Shown here: piece by piece, positions 28,443 to 41,817 of the stretch
How the letters are laid out: every line of letters begins with the position of its first letter
How positions within the stretch are numbered: the stretch's first letter is position 1
Source: Leptospira sanjuanensis
GTDB lineage: Bacteria > Spirochaetota > Leptospiria > Leptospirales > Leptospiraceae
Direction of reading: 5' to 3'
Length of the DNA stretch: 64,000 nucleotides
NCBI RefSeq assembly: GCF_022267375.1
Contig: NZ_JAIZBH010000002.1
Location: 190,001 to 254,000, forward strand
The notes under the pieces: generated by a model
Told to the model about the DNA's origin: nothing
The model's database searches: none
Seen by the model: only the letters and a program-made list of their open reading frames with translations
Made by a program: the position numbers and the translations under genes

Positions 28443-29720
28443 TTAAAGAATCTTAAACCGTTCCAACGCTTCTCGTTCGAGTTTTTCTCTGTGATCGGGA
28501 TGAGCGATCTCGATTAAGGCTTTTGCCCTTTGTCGTAAATTCTTCCCGTATAAATTCGCGATTCCGTATTCGGTCACGATGTAGTGAACGTGCGCGCGTG
28601 TTGTGACCACGTTGGCGCCGGGTTTCAACATCGGAACGATTCTGGATTCTCCCTTGGAAGTGGAAGAGGGTAAGGCGATGATGGGTTTGCCTCGTTCCGA
28701 AAGGGAGGCGCCTCGGATAAAATCCATCTGACCTCCGACTCCGGAATATTGTCTTGTTCCGATCGTGTCCGCACAAACTTGTCCGGTCAGATCCACTTCC
28801 ACCGCGGAATTGATCGCCGTGACTTTCGGATTTTTTCTTATCACGTGGGGATCGTTGATATAACCGATATCGAGCATCGCAACTTCCGGATTGTCGTCGA
28901 TAAAGTCGTAGAGTTTGCGGGTTCCCATCACGAAGCCGGAAACGATTTTTCCGGGATGTTTCTTTTTATGAATTCCGGTGATGATTCCTTTTTGAACGAG
29001 TTCCATCACTCCGTCCGAAAACATCTCCGTATGAATTCCCAAATCTTTGTGAGAAGTCAGGCACGTTAGGACCGCATTGGGGATCGCTCCGATTCCCATT
29101 TGCAACGTCGCTCCGTCTTCCACAAGAGAGGCCACGTTTTTTCCGATCGAGAGTTCAACTTCGGACGGCGTTTCGGAAACGTGTTCGTACAACGTTTGAT
29201 GTCCTTCCACCAAAGAATGAATTCTGTCGACGTGGATGATTCCGTCTCCGTGTGTGCGGGGCATGTTTTCGTTGACTTGCGCGATCACTATCTTTGCGGT
29301 TTCCACGGCGGCCTTGCTGATGTCCACGGAAACTCCGAGAGAACAATAGCCGTGTTTATCGGGAGGGGAAACCTGTACCAAGGCGACGTCCAAAGGAAGA
29401 ATTCCGTTGCGGAACAACAAAGGGCATTCGCTTAAGAAAATCGGAATATAATCGGCCCGTCCTTCCTCCACGGCCTTGCGCATATTGGCAGCGACGAACA
29501 AAGCGTTCGTAAAGAATTTTCCCTCCATTCCCGGTTTTGCATAAGGAGCGTCTCCTTCGGTATGAAGGTGAATCATTTCCACGTTAGACAACTCGCCGGC
29601 TCGGGCGGTCAACGCTTCGATCAAAAGAGTCGGAACGGCCGCCACGCTGTGAACGAAAACTCTTTGACCCGCTTTGACGGAGGAAAGGGCCGAATTTGCG
29701 GAAATAAATTTAACTTTCAT
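28443..29720 (-). CDS. Acetyl-CoA hydrolase / acyl-CoA transferase
   Basis: From the ATG at 29720, 425 residues. The protein has the two-domain CoA-transferase fold: GIGAIPNAVL, the catalytic Glu in IHTEMFSDGVMEL, and the oxyanion/CoA loop GVGGQMDFIRGASLS. It matches the 4-hydroxybutyrate/butyrate-type CoA transferase branch. It moves CoA between small carboxylic acids or hydrolyses acetyl-CoA. An upstream in-frame start 18 codons earlier exists but adds unconserved sequence. It is divergent from the MFS gene at 29835. Confidence 0.88.
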   Translation of the reverse strand: MKVKFISANSALSSVKAGQRVFVHSVAAVPTLLIEALTARAGELSNVEMIHLHTEGDAPYAKPGMEGKFFTNALFVAANMRKAVEEGRADYIPIFLSECPLLFRNGILPLDVALVQVSPPDKHGYCSLGVSVDISKAAVETAKIVIAQVNENMPRTHGDGIIHVDRIHSLVEGHQTLYEHVSETPSEVELSIGKNVASLVEDGATLQMGIGAIPNAVLTCLTSHKDLGIHTEMFSDGVMELVQKGIITGIHKKKHPGKIVSGFVMGTRKLYDFIDDNPEVAMLDIGYINDPHVIRKNPKVTAINSAVEVDLTGQVCADTIGTRQYSGVGGQMDFIRGASLSERGKPIIALPSSTSKGESRIVPMLKPGANVVTTRAHVHYIVTEYGIANLYGKNLRQRAKALIEIAHPDHREKLEREALERFKIL

Positions 29721-29834
29721 ATGGTGGATTTCCTTTTTTGTGAGGATTCTTTTGCGGGAATTCCAGTCGTTCAATCCATTTTTCCCGTTTTTCTATCTAC
29801 AGGAAACTGACATTTCTCATGCTATCCAATATCT

Positions 29835-31046
29835 ATGTCTTCCCACCCTTCTCGCAACATTCATGTAAAATCCGAACCGATGCTGATCTTCGTATTAGCG
29901 GCCGTTCAATTCACTCACATTCTCGACTTCGTAATCATGATGCCTCTCGGAAGCTACTTTCAAGAAGCGTTTCATATCAATCCGAGAGAATTCTCCTTTC
30001 TGATTTCTGCATATACATACAGCGCGTTCGCGGCGGGAATCGTAGGCGCTCTTTTTATCGATCGTTTCAACCGAAAGTCCGCCGCAATTTTCTTATATAC
30101 CGGTTTTATCGTAGGCACCGCGTTCTGTGCCGTTGCCGATTCGTACATTCTTCTTTTATTGGCGAGAATCATTTCCGGAGCGTTCGGAGGAATTCTGAGT
30201 TCCGTCATCTTTGCGATCGTAGGAGACGTGATCGCGATGGAAAGAAGGGGAAGGGCGACCGGCGCGATCATGGGAGCGTTTTCCGTTTCTTCCGTGATCG
30301 GGATTCCGTTGGGTTTGAAAGTCGCCGAATTTTACGGATGGAACATGTCCTTTGCGGGAATCGTTTTATTGAGTCTTCCGATTCTGGTTCTGATGTATTA
30401 TCATCTTCCGAGCATTCCTCCGTTTCAATCCGCGGGAGACAATCCGATTCAAAACTTCATCCGGATTCTCACATACAAACGATACATGGCTTCGTATATG
30501 CTTATCATGTTCGTGATCCTCGGCGGTTTTACCGTCATTCCGTTTATCGCGCCTTATATGGAGCGGAACGTGGGAATTCCCAAAGAGAATATCTCTTGGA
30601 TTTATTTCTTCGGCGGGCTTGTGACCTTCTTTTCTTCGAGACTGGTCGGGATCGCTTCCGACAAGATCGGAAAACACAAGGTATTCTATATTCTGGTTCC
30701 GTTATCCTTTATTCCGATTTTTATCATGACCAATCTCGGTAAGGCCGATCTCGTAACGGTGGTGACGTTGACGACCGCCTTTATGGTGATCGTATCGGGA
30801 AGATGGATTCCCGCCTTGGCTTTGATCACATCCACGACCGAGCCGAAGGACCGGGGACGTTTTATGACGGTGATCTCCGCGTTGCAAAACCTGGCTTCGG
30901 GACTCGGGGCTACGATCGGGGGGAGCATTTTGGTTGCGGCGACTCCGACCGCTCCGTATCAAAACTACGAGGTGGCCGGTTTTCTTGCAATGGGGTTTAA
31001 CGTGATCGCGATGATATTGATTTCCAGAGTGAAGGCAGTTTCGTAA
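29835..31046 (+). CDS. MFS transporter
   Basis: This 403-residue protein has 12 predicted membrane helices. The MFS motif between helices 2 and 3 appears as GALFIDRFNRKSA, and the corresponding C-terminal half copy as VGIASDKIGKHKV. ARIISGAFGG in helix 4 and GAIMGAFSVSSVIGIPLG in helix 5 resemble the drug-H+ antiporter / arabinose-efflux branch. It likely exports a small hydrophobic compound or sugar; substrate unknown. A GC-rich hairpin lies about 25 bp after its stop. Confidence 0.88.
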   Translation: MSSHPSRNIHVKSEPMLIFVLAAVQFTHILDFVIMMPLGSYFQEAFHINPREFSFLISAYTYSAFAAGIVGALFIDRFNRKSAAIFLYTGFIVGTAFCAVADSYILLLLARIISGAFGGILSSVIFAIVGDVIAMERRGRATGAIMGAFSVSSVIGIPLGLKVAEFYGWNMSFAGIVLLSLPILVLMYYHLPSIPPFQSAGDNPIQNFIRILTYKRYMASYMLIMFVILGGFTVIPFIAPYMERNVGIPKENISWIYFFGGLVTFFSSRLVGIASDKIGKHKVFYILVPLSFIPIFIMTNLGKADLVTVVTLTTAFMVIVSGRWIPALALITSTTEPKDRGRFMTVISALQNLASGLGATIGGSILVAATPTAPYQNYEVAGFLAMGFNVIAMILISRVKAVS

Positions 31047-31068
31047 ATCATTTGTTGATTCTTTGTTG

Positions 31069-31089
31069 CGCGCCGCCGAAGGCGGCGCG
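31069..31089 (+). terminator. Strong GC-rich hairpin after the MFS gene
   Basis: The 9-bp stem CGCGCCGCC/GGCGGCGCG is perfect, with loop GAA. A T run (CTTTT) follows about 10 bp later, so it may terminate inefficiently or protect the mRNA end. Confidence 0.5.
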
Positions 31090-31183
31090 AATCGCGGCTT
31101 TTGCCGAATGTCGTCGATGAAAGCGCGGTGTCCGCTCGATGCTCCTTTCAGGAAAGAAAATTCTCAAAAAAATCGCTCTGTTC

Positions 31184-31211
31184 TTGACATTTTAATGAGA
31201 CAGAATATTCT
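31184..31211 (+). promoter_or_regulatory. Sigma-70-type promoter of the mini-ORF leader
   Basis: A consensus -35 TTGACA (31184-31189) and TATTCT (31206-31211) are 16 bp apart. The expected start near 31218 leaves a leader of about 20 nt before the mini-ORF GTG. Confidence 0.65.
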
Positions 31212-31214
31212 GCG

Positions 31215-31289
<75 letters not shown>

Positions 31290-31301
31290 CCCGGGTTTCA
31301 C

Positions 31302-31410
<109 letters not shown>

Positions 31411-31412
31411 CG

Positions 31413-31448
<36 letters not shown>

Positions 31449-31527
31449 AAAAAATCTGTCCCTTTGAGTTTCACTCGACAAACCGAAAATTCTTCACATT
31501 TTTTAAACCCTTTGAGATTCAGGTAGA

Positions 31528-32409
31528 ATGAAACGTGCCCTTATTTTATCCGGAGGCGGAGCCAGAGGCGCTTACCAAGCGGGCGTTCTCCGTTATTTGG
31601 AAGAAATCCAATTCAAACCGGATATCATCTGCGGAACTTCCGTAGGAGCGATTACCGCTACCGCGATGGGTTGCGGGATGAACGCGATGGAAATCACGAA
31701 GTTGTGGAAGTCCATCGAAGCGAAGAAGGTGATGCGTTATTCGATTTGGAACGATCTTGTCGACATCTTCGTCAAAAGCTATTCTCCTTTAACCGATACG
31801 ACTCCTCTCAAAAATCTTTTGTATTCTCATCTCGACTTCCGCAAGTTGCGGAAGAATCCCGTGGAAGTCATTATCACGGCGGTCAACATTCTCACCGCGG
31901 AACTCGTATTTTTTAGAAACAAGGAAATCGACATCGAACATGTGATGGCTTCTTCGGCGATTCCGATGTTCTTCCCTTGGCAATACGTCGACGGAAAACC
32001 TCACTGGGACGGGGGAGTTATGGCAAACACCCCGATCCTTCCGGCGGTCGAACGGGGCGCGACGGATATCGTCGTAGTCCTTCTTTCACCCGTCGGGGGA
32101 ATCGACATGGGTTTGCCGAAAACGAGACGGGAAGGTTTGGAACGCGTATTCGAGCTTTCGCTCATCGGTTCGTATCAAACCGTGATGTCAAACTTGAACT
32201 TCGAGAAAAAAAAGAGAAAGAGAAAGAAGTCCAGACTTTCCTCCCTTCTCTCCATCCCCAGCGCCGATCGGCCCGAGTTGAAAATTCGTACGATCGGACC
32301 GAGAACCTCGCTCGGATTCGGAAGTATTTTGAACTTCTCGCAGGTGCAGGCGGATTATCTGATCAGCCGCGGCTACGAGGACGCGAGAATTCAATTCGGA
32401 GAATATTAG
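31528..32409 (+). CDS. Patatin-like phospholipase
   Basis: The 293-residue protein has the patatin catalytic elements: oxyanion loop SGGGARGAYQAG (residues 8-19), nucleophile S38 in GTSVG, and dyad D161 in WDGGV. Patatins hydrolyse acyl esters of phospholipids or neutral lipids. No signal peptide is visible, so it is cytosolic or exported by another route. A basic segment (EKKKRKRKKSR, about residues 225-235) could bind acidic membranes. The glycosidase gene begins 6 bp after the stop, so the two are co-transcribed. Confidence 0.9.
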   Translation: MKRALILSGGGARGAYQAGVLRYLEEIQFKPDIICGTSVGAITATAMGCGMNAMEITKLWKSIEAKKVMRYSIWNDLVDIFVKSYSPLTDTTPLKNLLYSHLDFRKLRKNPVEVIITAVNILTAELVFFRNKEIDIEHVMASSAIPMFFPWQYVDGKPHWDGGVMANTPILPAVERGATDIVVVLLSPVGGIDMGLPKTRREGLERVFELSLIGSYQTVMSNLNFEKKKRKRKKSRLSSLLSIPSADRPELKIRTIGPRTSLGFGSILNFSQVQADYLISRGYEDARIQFGEY

Positions 32410-32415
32410 AATATT

Positions 32416-34658
<2,243 letters not shown>

Positions 34659-35006
34659 GATTTTTCCTACTTCTCGCCTCGCTTGTCCGATTTCGGTCGG
34701 GCGGGGTGCTGAACTCCTATAACGATCGGCTTAAATTCTTTTCGGTTTAATTTCTCCGCCGCACCCTCCCTCGGTTTGGGCGCTCCTGCTCGAGTTCGGC
34801 TTCCAACAATACTTTTCTTAAAAATCGCAGGCCAGGCTTGTTCCGCGCTGCGGCTATCGCCTTCGGTCGTCTCGAACGAGCCGACTGCTTCGCACGCTCC
34901 ACATCCTTAGCGCTAGATTACCGACGAACTTACCGTTGTAAAAGTAAACCGTGGTTGATACGATTTACTTTTGTTTCCCGTGATTCGAATCGGAGAGATT
35001 CGGATT
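34659..35006. other. Intergenic region, 348 bp
   Basis: This stretch is richer in G+C and in CGC/GCG runs than its neighbours. I see no ribosome binding site with a credible frame, no RNA gene and no clear terminator apart from a T run just after the lipoprotein stop. Confidence 0.4.
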
Positions 35007-35348
35007 TTATTCATCCATCAGAAAAAAACCTTCTTCGTCGGAATAACAACCGTGTTCCCGATACGGTCCCGAAGGATAAAAGTGAATCTTCTGCGCGTAT
35101 CTTCTCCCGATCTTTAGGCAACTCATACAAATATCCCAACGAATCGCCCAATCACATTCTTCCTTTCGAAATGATGGAAAGACGCGGAGGAGCGGTTTTG
35201 TTTCGGCTTGTTCTCGTTGTTGCTGTTTTTCTTGGGAAAAAAGAGACGAGTGAGTTCCTGTCCCGGTCCCGTGGAACAATCCGAAGACCAAAACGATTTC
35301 CCCCCAAACGAAAATCGATAAAAGAAACGTTCGAATTTGTAGAATCAT
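35007..35348 (-). CDS. Possible small exported Cys-rich protein
   Basis: The 113-residue frame opens with a hydrophobic segment (TFLLSIFVWGEIVLVFGLF) that could be a signal peptide or anchor, followed by a Gln/Glu-rich linker and EECDWAIRWDICMSCLKIGRRY with further Cys and Tyr residues. That tail has the composition of a folded, disulfide-bonded domain. No good ribosome binding site precedes the ATG at 35348. A long plus-strand open frame overlaps it; its composition is less protein-like. Confidence 0.45.
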   Translation of the reverse strand: MILQIRTFLLSIFVWGEIVLVFGLFHGTGTGTHSSLFSQEKQQQREQAETKPLLRVFPSFRKEECDWAIRWDICMSCLKIGRRYAQKIHFYPSGPYREHGCYSDEEGFFLMDE

Positions 35349-35510
35349 TTTGGTTTGGTTGGAATCCCGCCGCCGAAATTTTCGAAGTCGAATTCGACGA
35401 AGGAGCGCCTAAGATTTTTATCGAAAAAAAGGGGCGATTTTGGAAGTAGAAAATGCGGTTTTTCTTGTTAATGCGGGCTCGGCTTTCGTTTGAAAGAACC
35501 GTGTTTTGAT

Positions 35511-36068
35511 ATGGGAAATATCATCTTGGCTGAAACCCAAAAAGTTCGAAAACGTTGGATCGTCGACGGTGAATCAAGCGTGGAAACGTTTTTGATTCCC
35601 GAACGCTACTGGACTGGATTGAATGAGAAAGATCGGAAGAATTTGCCGAAACGGATTCCGACGCTGATCCGTAGATATGCAAAGTATATCGTAGCGATGC
35701 CGCGTTTGAATTCTAAACCGGGAAAGACGATGTATCAGAAAGATCAAGGTCCTTTGATCCGAATGAATATTAGAATGGGAACTGGAATCGTTTCCATTCT
35801 CGCTTCGTTTGCGGCCTCTCACGGAGTGTCCCGCTGTTTTTTAGTGAATTATCTGCTTTGGTTGGAAGAGATCGGAGTCGGGAATTCTATTGTGGAAACG
35901 GTTTCTGTGGGAACTCCCACCTTTCACGATGTCTACAGGAATATTCTGACCCTCGATTTCAACTCCAACACGGTTACTCGCGAATTTCAATTCGAACCGA
36001 ACCCAATTTACGCACAGGATTTGGACTATCGGAATTATTTTTCTCGAAAAATCTTCGAAGATAACTAA
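35511..36068 (+). CDS. DUF1564 family protein (Leptospira-expanded family)
   Basis: The 185-residue protein has the DUF1564 hallmarks: RRYAKYIVAMPRLNSKPGKTMYQK, RMNIRMGTGIVSILASFAASHGVSRC, LVNYLLWLEEIGVG and FQFEPNP near the end. The middle segment with SHGVSRCFLVNYLL has a helix-turn-helix look, so DNA binding is possible (inference). The family is found as many copies in Leptospira and has no assigned function. ATG at 35511 is used; a TTG at 35490 is an alternative. No ribosome binding site is convincing at either. Confidence 0.85.
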   Translation: MGNIILAETQKVRKRWIVDGESSVETFLIPERYWTGLNEKDRKNLPKRIPTLIRRYAKYIVAMPRLNSKPGKTMYQKDQGPLIRMNIRMGTGIVSILASFAASHGVSRCFLVNYLLWLEEIGVGNSIVETVSVGTPTFHDVYRNILTLDFNSNTVTREFQFEPNPIYAQDLDYRNYFSRKIFEDN

Positions 36069-36408
36069 TTCCAATCAAACGCGAATACGCACACACTGAA
36101 TTCTTAAATAGGTCCAATGGGGGAGGATGTTTTTTTGCGGTTTACGCATGTCCACATGACGATTCCGAAAAGAAATCATTGCAATTCGCTGTAAATCATA
36201 CAAAGATAACACTGTATCGCACGAACCCCATACGAATACAAAGGAATAATTCGGCTTTATGAAAGACGAACATATATTAGTACATAGTAAAATTATAAAA
36301 TATCTTCAATGGTTTTTCCGAACCGATAAACTCGATCCATCGAACGATTTTACATCGGAAAACAAACAAGGACCTATCCGCCGAACCCGCGGTCGAAATC
36401 CATTGTCA

Positions 36409-37170
36409 ATGTCTACAACGGCTACGATCGTTTTGATTCTTCTCGTTTGGATCGGTTCGGGTTTTATCGGCCGCGCGAGCCTGTTCGCCTTCGATCATAA
36501 ACACGGTTCTTTTAACGCCGAACTCAAAAAGTATGTCAAAGAAGGTTCCGTCGATTATACATCTTGGAAAAATAACCGAGCCGCTCTGGATTCTTACCTG
36601 CAAACGTTGAGTTCCGTTTCCGAAGCCGAATATTCTTCCTTTAGCCAAACGGAAAAACTGAGTTTTCTGATCAACGCATACAACGCGTTTACGATTCGGC
36701 TGATCTTGGATCATTATCCTCTGAAAAGCATCAAGGAACTCGGAGGAATTTTGACGGGACCGTGGAAGATGGAATTCTTCTCTTTGTTAGGATCTAAAAA
36801 GAATTTGGATTGGATCGAACATCAAAAACTGAGAAGGGAGTTTCAAGAACCGAGAATTCATTTCGCGATCAACTGCGCATCCAAAGGATGTCCACCGCTT
36901 CTCGAAGAGGCGTTTCAACCTTCTAAGCTGGAAAGCCAGCTTTCAAGCGCGGCAAAACGATTTCTTTCCAACCCAAACTACAACCGATACAATGCGACAA
37001 AAAACGTTCTGTATCTTTCGAAGATCTTTCAGTGGTTCCAGGAAGATTTCACGCGGAAATCCGGAAATCTCGTGAACTTCTTCAATTCCAACTCGGGACT
37101 TTCTCCGGTTCCGGCCAATTCGGAAGTCGAATACTTGGATTACGACTGGAATTTGAATCAAAAGAAATAA
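36409..37170 (+). CDS. DUF547 exported protein
   Basis: From the ATG at 36409 the protein has 253 residues and begins with a signal peptide (TATIVLILLVWIGSGFIGRASLFA). DUF547 features follow: VDYTSWKNNRAALDSYLQTLS, LSFLINAYNAFTIRLILDHYP and IHFAINCASKGCPPLLEEAF, with NAYNAF and the Cys-Cys pair being diagnostic. An ATG 150 bp upstream in frame would add 50 polar residues ahead of the signal, so I prefer the inner start although its ribosome binding site is poor. The ECF sigma factor gene follows after 131 bp. Confidence 0.8.
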   Translation: MSTTATIVLILLVWIGSGFIGRASLFAFDHKHGSFNAELKKYVKEGSVDYTSWKNNRAALDSYLQTLSSVSEAEYSSFSQTEKLSFLINAYNAFTIRLILDHYPLKSIKELGGILTGPWKMEFFSLLGSKKNLDWIEHQKLRREFQEPRIHFAINCASKGCPPLLEEAFQPSKLESQLSSAAKRFLSNPNYNRYNATKNVLYLSKIFQWFQEDFTRKSGNLVNFFNSNSGLSPVPANSEVEYLDYDWNLNQKK

Positions 37171-37257
37171 TCTTCGAGAACCTCCAAAAAAAACCGTCGA
37201 TCTGAAAAAAAACCGAAATCGCTCTGTTAACTCAGGATAGAAGGCAGGAGCGGCAGA

Positions 37258-37283
37258 GGAATTTACTTGAAATCGGGTTCTCA
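37258..37283 (+). promoter_or_regulatory. Candidate ECF-type promoter of the sigma factor gene
   Basis: GGAATTT (37258-37264) and TCTCA (37279-37283) lie 14 bp apart, near the GGAAC-N15-TCTNA layout of many ECF sigma targets. The predicted start would leave about a 10-nt leader before the ATG at 37302. Autoregulation is the usual arrangement. Confidence 0.3.
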
Positions 37284-37286
37284 CTC

Positions 37287-37823
<537 letters not shown>

Positions 37824-37838
37824 TTAAGAGTATCGATA

Positions 37839-38993
<1,155 letters not shown>

Positions 38994-39053
38994 AATCAAA
39001 TTCTCTTTGACAGTCGGCCGGTAAATCGGGAAATTTAGTCCCGAGGACCTTGC

Positions 39054-39599
39054 ATGACACAGAACGACCCCGGTAAAAAAAGAATTTTTAGCAACTACAT
39101 CATCGACCGGGACTTTCAACTCAAGTTTTTATTGAATTATTCTCTGCTGATCGTTTTCGGCTTACTCTTAACAGTGGGATTTCTCTATTGGCTGAACTAC
39201 ACGAAGTTCGATAAGGGAGTCGTTTTCCGTTTAAGAAACGATCCGGTCAAGGTCTATCAAAAGGGATTCGAAGATCAGAACGGAGTGGAAAAGGAAAAGT
39301 TCGTGGAACGCGAAATCTTTCTGCCGGATTACGATCACAGACTGGACATGTTTACGATTCAGGTGAACGGAATTCTTCTTTTATCCGGTTTGTTTCTCGG
39401 AATGACCGCGATCTTTACGGTGATCTATTCTCACAAGATGGCCGGGCCGGTTTACAATATCAAAAATCATCTCAAAAAAATGGCGGCGGGGGAAGAGCCC
39501 GTTAAGAAGATTAAGATCCGCAAAGGCGACGAGTTTCAGGAACTCGCCGATCTTCTCAATCAAGTCATCGAAAGAAGAATCAACAACGGCAACGGCTGA
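39054..39599 (+). CDS. Two-helix membrane protein with HAMP-like domain
   Basis: This 181-residue protein has TM1 (FLLNYSLLIVFGLLLTVGFLYWL), a periplasmic loop of about 50 residues, TM2 (GILLLSGLFLGMTAIFTVIYS) and a cytosolic MAGPVYNIKNHLKKMAAGE...KIRKGDEFQELADLLNQVIE. The MAGPVY and P-x-D-EF pattern is HAMP-like, but no kinase or chemoreceptor output domain follows. It could pair with another signalling protein. It sits between two FecR-domain genes. Confidence 0.75.
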   Translation: MTQNDPGKKRIFSNYIIDRDFQLKFLLNYSLLIVFGLLLTVGFLYWLNYTKFDKGVVFRLRNDPVKVYQKGFEDQNGVEKEKFVEREIFLPDYDHRLDMFTIQVNGILLLSGLFLGMTAIFTVIYSHKMAGPVYNIKNHLKKMAAGEEPVKKIKIRKGDEFQELADLLNQVIERRINNGNG

Positions 39600-39758
39600 A
39601 TTTTCTTCCGATCTCTCTTACGTCCGATCGTCTTCCGATTATGGCGTCGACGTAAGACGGCCGGGATTGAAAAAGAAGTTCGATCTTTGCGAGAGCCGAT
39701 CTTCAAACCGGGAAATTTATTGTGGATTTTTTCGGGAACCCGTGTAAATTTTTCCGGT

Positions 39759-40466
39759 ATGATTCGTAAGGTTTTATTTTTTCTTTCCATCGTTTTCCTT
39801 GTTCCCCAAGTCCTATCGGCCGACGAAGAGGTTGCGATCGCTTTATTCGTTACGGGAAAAGTTCAGTATTCTCAAAGCGGTAAAACGGAAACGCTGAAGA
39901 AGAACACGGTTCTTACCAAAAACGCGAAGGTGGAAACCGGAGACGGAAAGGCCGATCTTCAGTTGGGTGCGAACGCGGTGATCCGTTTGGCGCCGTTTAC
40001 GAAAATCGAAATCGCGGAACTCTTGTCCGATAACTCCAAAAACACGGCCAAGGTGACTTTGGTTTCCGGGAAACTTTTCGCCAACGTTCAAAAATCGAAT
40101 AAGAAGGAAGATCTTCAGGTTAGTTCGACTTCTTATACGGCCGGCGTTCGCGGAACTCAGTTCGTGATCAGCGAAGAAAAGAATAAGGCTCCCCGCAACG
40201 ACGATTCGGATATACCCGACGGAGTTTTCGTGAATGAAGGAGAGGTCGCCGTCAATTCTTCCTCCGGCGGAGAATTGGATCTTAAAACGGGGGAACAAGC
40301 TTCTTGGAACGGAAAAGAACTTCTGCTCGAGCCCTTAAAGGAATTCATGAAGGAAAAGATGAAGATCATCCAAAACTTCAAAGCGATCAAGGCCGAGAAT
40401 TATCAGATGCTCAAGGATCAAAAGTTGAAAAATAAGGAGCTTCTGGAGAACTTTCCAAAATCATAA
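39759..40466 (+). CDS. Periplasmic FecR-domain protein
   Basis: From the ATG at 39759 the protein has 235 residues and a signal peptide (KVLFFLSIVFLVPQVLSA). The FecR domain reads FVTGKVQYSQSGKTETLKKNTVL, VETGDGKADLQLG, LVSGKLFANVQKSN and TAGVRGTQFVISEE. A basic helical tail (FMKEKMKIIQNFKAIKAENYQMLKDQKLKNKELLE) follows. It has no transmembrane anchor besides the signal, so it differs from the 37842 protein. Such soluble FecR-domain proteins are common in Leptospira; role unknown. Confidence 0.8.
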   Translation: MIRKVLFFLSIVFLVPQVLSADEEVAIALFVTGKVQYSQSGKTETLKKNTVLTKNAKVETGDGKADLQLGANAVIRLAPFTKIEIAELLSDNSKNTAKVTLVSGKLFANVQKSNKKEDLQVSSTSYTAGVRGTQFVISEEKNKAPRNDDSDIPDGVFVNEGEVAVNSSSGGELDLKTGEQASWNGKELLLEPLKEFMKEKMKIIQNFKAIKAENYQMLKDQKLKNKELLENFPKS

Positions 40467-40479
40467 TATTCAATTTGCC

Positions 40480-41373
40480 TTAAGGATTGGCCGAGATGAA
40501 GACTTTTACGACTTCGGCCAATTCTTCCCCTTTGTCCTCCTGCAAAAAATGTCCTCCGTTGGCGATCGTGACGTGTTTTTGTCCTTTCGCACCGGGGATC
40601 AACCTTCTAAAAAAGATATCGCCCCCCTTTGTGATCGGATCTTTGTCGCTGAACGCGGTGAGAAACGGTTTCTTCCAAGTTTTTAAAATCTCCCAAGCCT
40701 TTCGATTCGCTGCGGATGCGGGATCGTCCGGTGTGATCGGAACCAATGCGGGAAACTTTCGCGCAGCCGCCTTGTAGGTTTCGTCGGGATAGGGCGCGTC
40801 GTAGGCGGCTACGATTTCTTTCGTGAGTTCGGAAGTGCAACCGTTCTTTACGATCGTTCCGATTGCCAGTCGTTTCACGTTCTGCGAAAAGTGTCTCCAC
40901 TTTAAGAAGTCTTCTTTGGGCGGAATATCGCCTGTGGGTAAAAACGTGTTGGCCGCGACGATTCTGGAAAAGCGGTCCTGATTTTCAGCCGCGAGTCGAA
41001 GTCCCAAAAGTCCGCCCCAATCTTGACAGAACAGAGTGATCCTTTTCAGATCCAGTTTTTCCATAAATTCCTTCAACCAATCCATGTGCGTTTGATAGGT
41101 GAAAAATTGCGGATCGTCCGGCTTATCGGATTTTCCGAAACCGACTAGGTCTGGCGCGATCACTCGGTACCCCGCGGCTGCGAGCGGAGGAATCATCTTT
41201 CGGTAGAGATAAGACCAGGACGGTTCTCCGTGAAGGAGAAGAACGGTTTCGCCTTCGGCGTTTCCTTCTTCTACGTAGTGCATTCTCAGATTTTGCACTT
41301 CCACATAGTTGGGTTTGAAGTCGTACCCGGGCAGATTTTCAAAAGCGGAGTCCGGCGTTCTTAGGATTTGCAT
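40480..41373 (-). CDS. Haloalkane dehalogenase (alpha/beta hydrolase)
   Basis: The 297-residue enzyme has the haloalkane-dehalogenase set: oxyanion HGEPSW at residues 48-53, nucleophile D118 in CQDWGG with the halide-binding Trp next to it, acid D245 in FSDKDP, and H275 in NGGHFLQED. It hydrolyses carbon-halogen bonds to alcohols. Such enzymes in pathogens also cleave other small esters or ethers, so the natural substrate is open. It is close to but opposite in direction to the FecR gene. Confidence 0.9.
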   Translation of the reverse strand: MQILRTPDSAFENLPGYDFKPNYVEVQNLRMHYVEEGNAEGETVLLLHGEPSWSYLYRKMIPPLAAAGYRVIAPDLVGFGKSDKPDDPQFFTYQTHMDWLKEFMEKLDLKRITLFCQDWGGLLGLRLAAENQDRFSRIVAANTFLPTGDIPPKEDFLKWRHFSQNVKRLAIGTIVKNGCTSELTKEIVAAYDAPYPDETYKAAARKFPALVPITPDDPASAANRKAWEILKTWKKPFLTAFSDKDPITKGGDIFFRRLIPGAKGQKHVTIANGGHFLQEDKGEELAEVVKVFISANP

Positions 41374-41817
41374 AGGGACAGTAGGATCTTATAAGCTTTC
41401 AATCGGGGAAGCATTTTTCTCGGAGCGGAACTTTTTGAGTCAGCGAAAAATGTCCGTGTTGGCCTTTTGCGAATACCCGATGACAGGGATAAGACTGAAC
41501 CGCTTCCGACTTTGGATCGAGGGAAATTCTTGTGGTCGCCGCCGATTTTCGGTCACTCCGGATTTTTAGGGAGAGAATGTAGGAACTCATACAAGCATTG
41601 TTTCGATGTTCGAGAAATCCGTTTCGTGAAGGATGTATTGAGTATAATGTTGTAACCCATGTCTCCGGTTTAGAGTGTTACCGATGTGCCGGAACACACA
41701 ACCCAGCTCTTTCATAATGCGACATAATGTACATTATCGGAAGTTACCTGTTGCATCACATAAGAATCTACTCCAAACTGTTCACGATGATGGATACGGC
41801 TATGATCCGGGGCCTCG
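41374..41817. other. Intergenic region, 444 bp
   Basis: It lies upstream of the minus-strand dehalogenase and after the CobD-CobQ stop. It holds one copy of the dispersed palindrome (GTAGGAACTCATAC, 41579-41592). I see no tRNA, riboswitch or credible gene. Confidence 0.45.
41579..41592. repeat. Copy of the GTGGGAACTC palindrome family
   Basis: GTAGGAACTCATAC is followed by AAGC. It matches the copy at 60329-60342 except at the third base. Only the core is conserved. Confidence 0.5.

Noticed and set aside
34838..35449. Plus-strand open frame of 203 codons
   Set aside because: The product is Arg/Ser-rich without any motif or signal peptide. The overlapping minus-strand frame looks more like a real protein.
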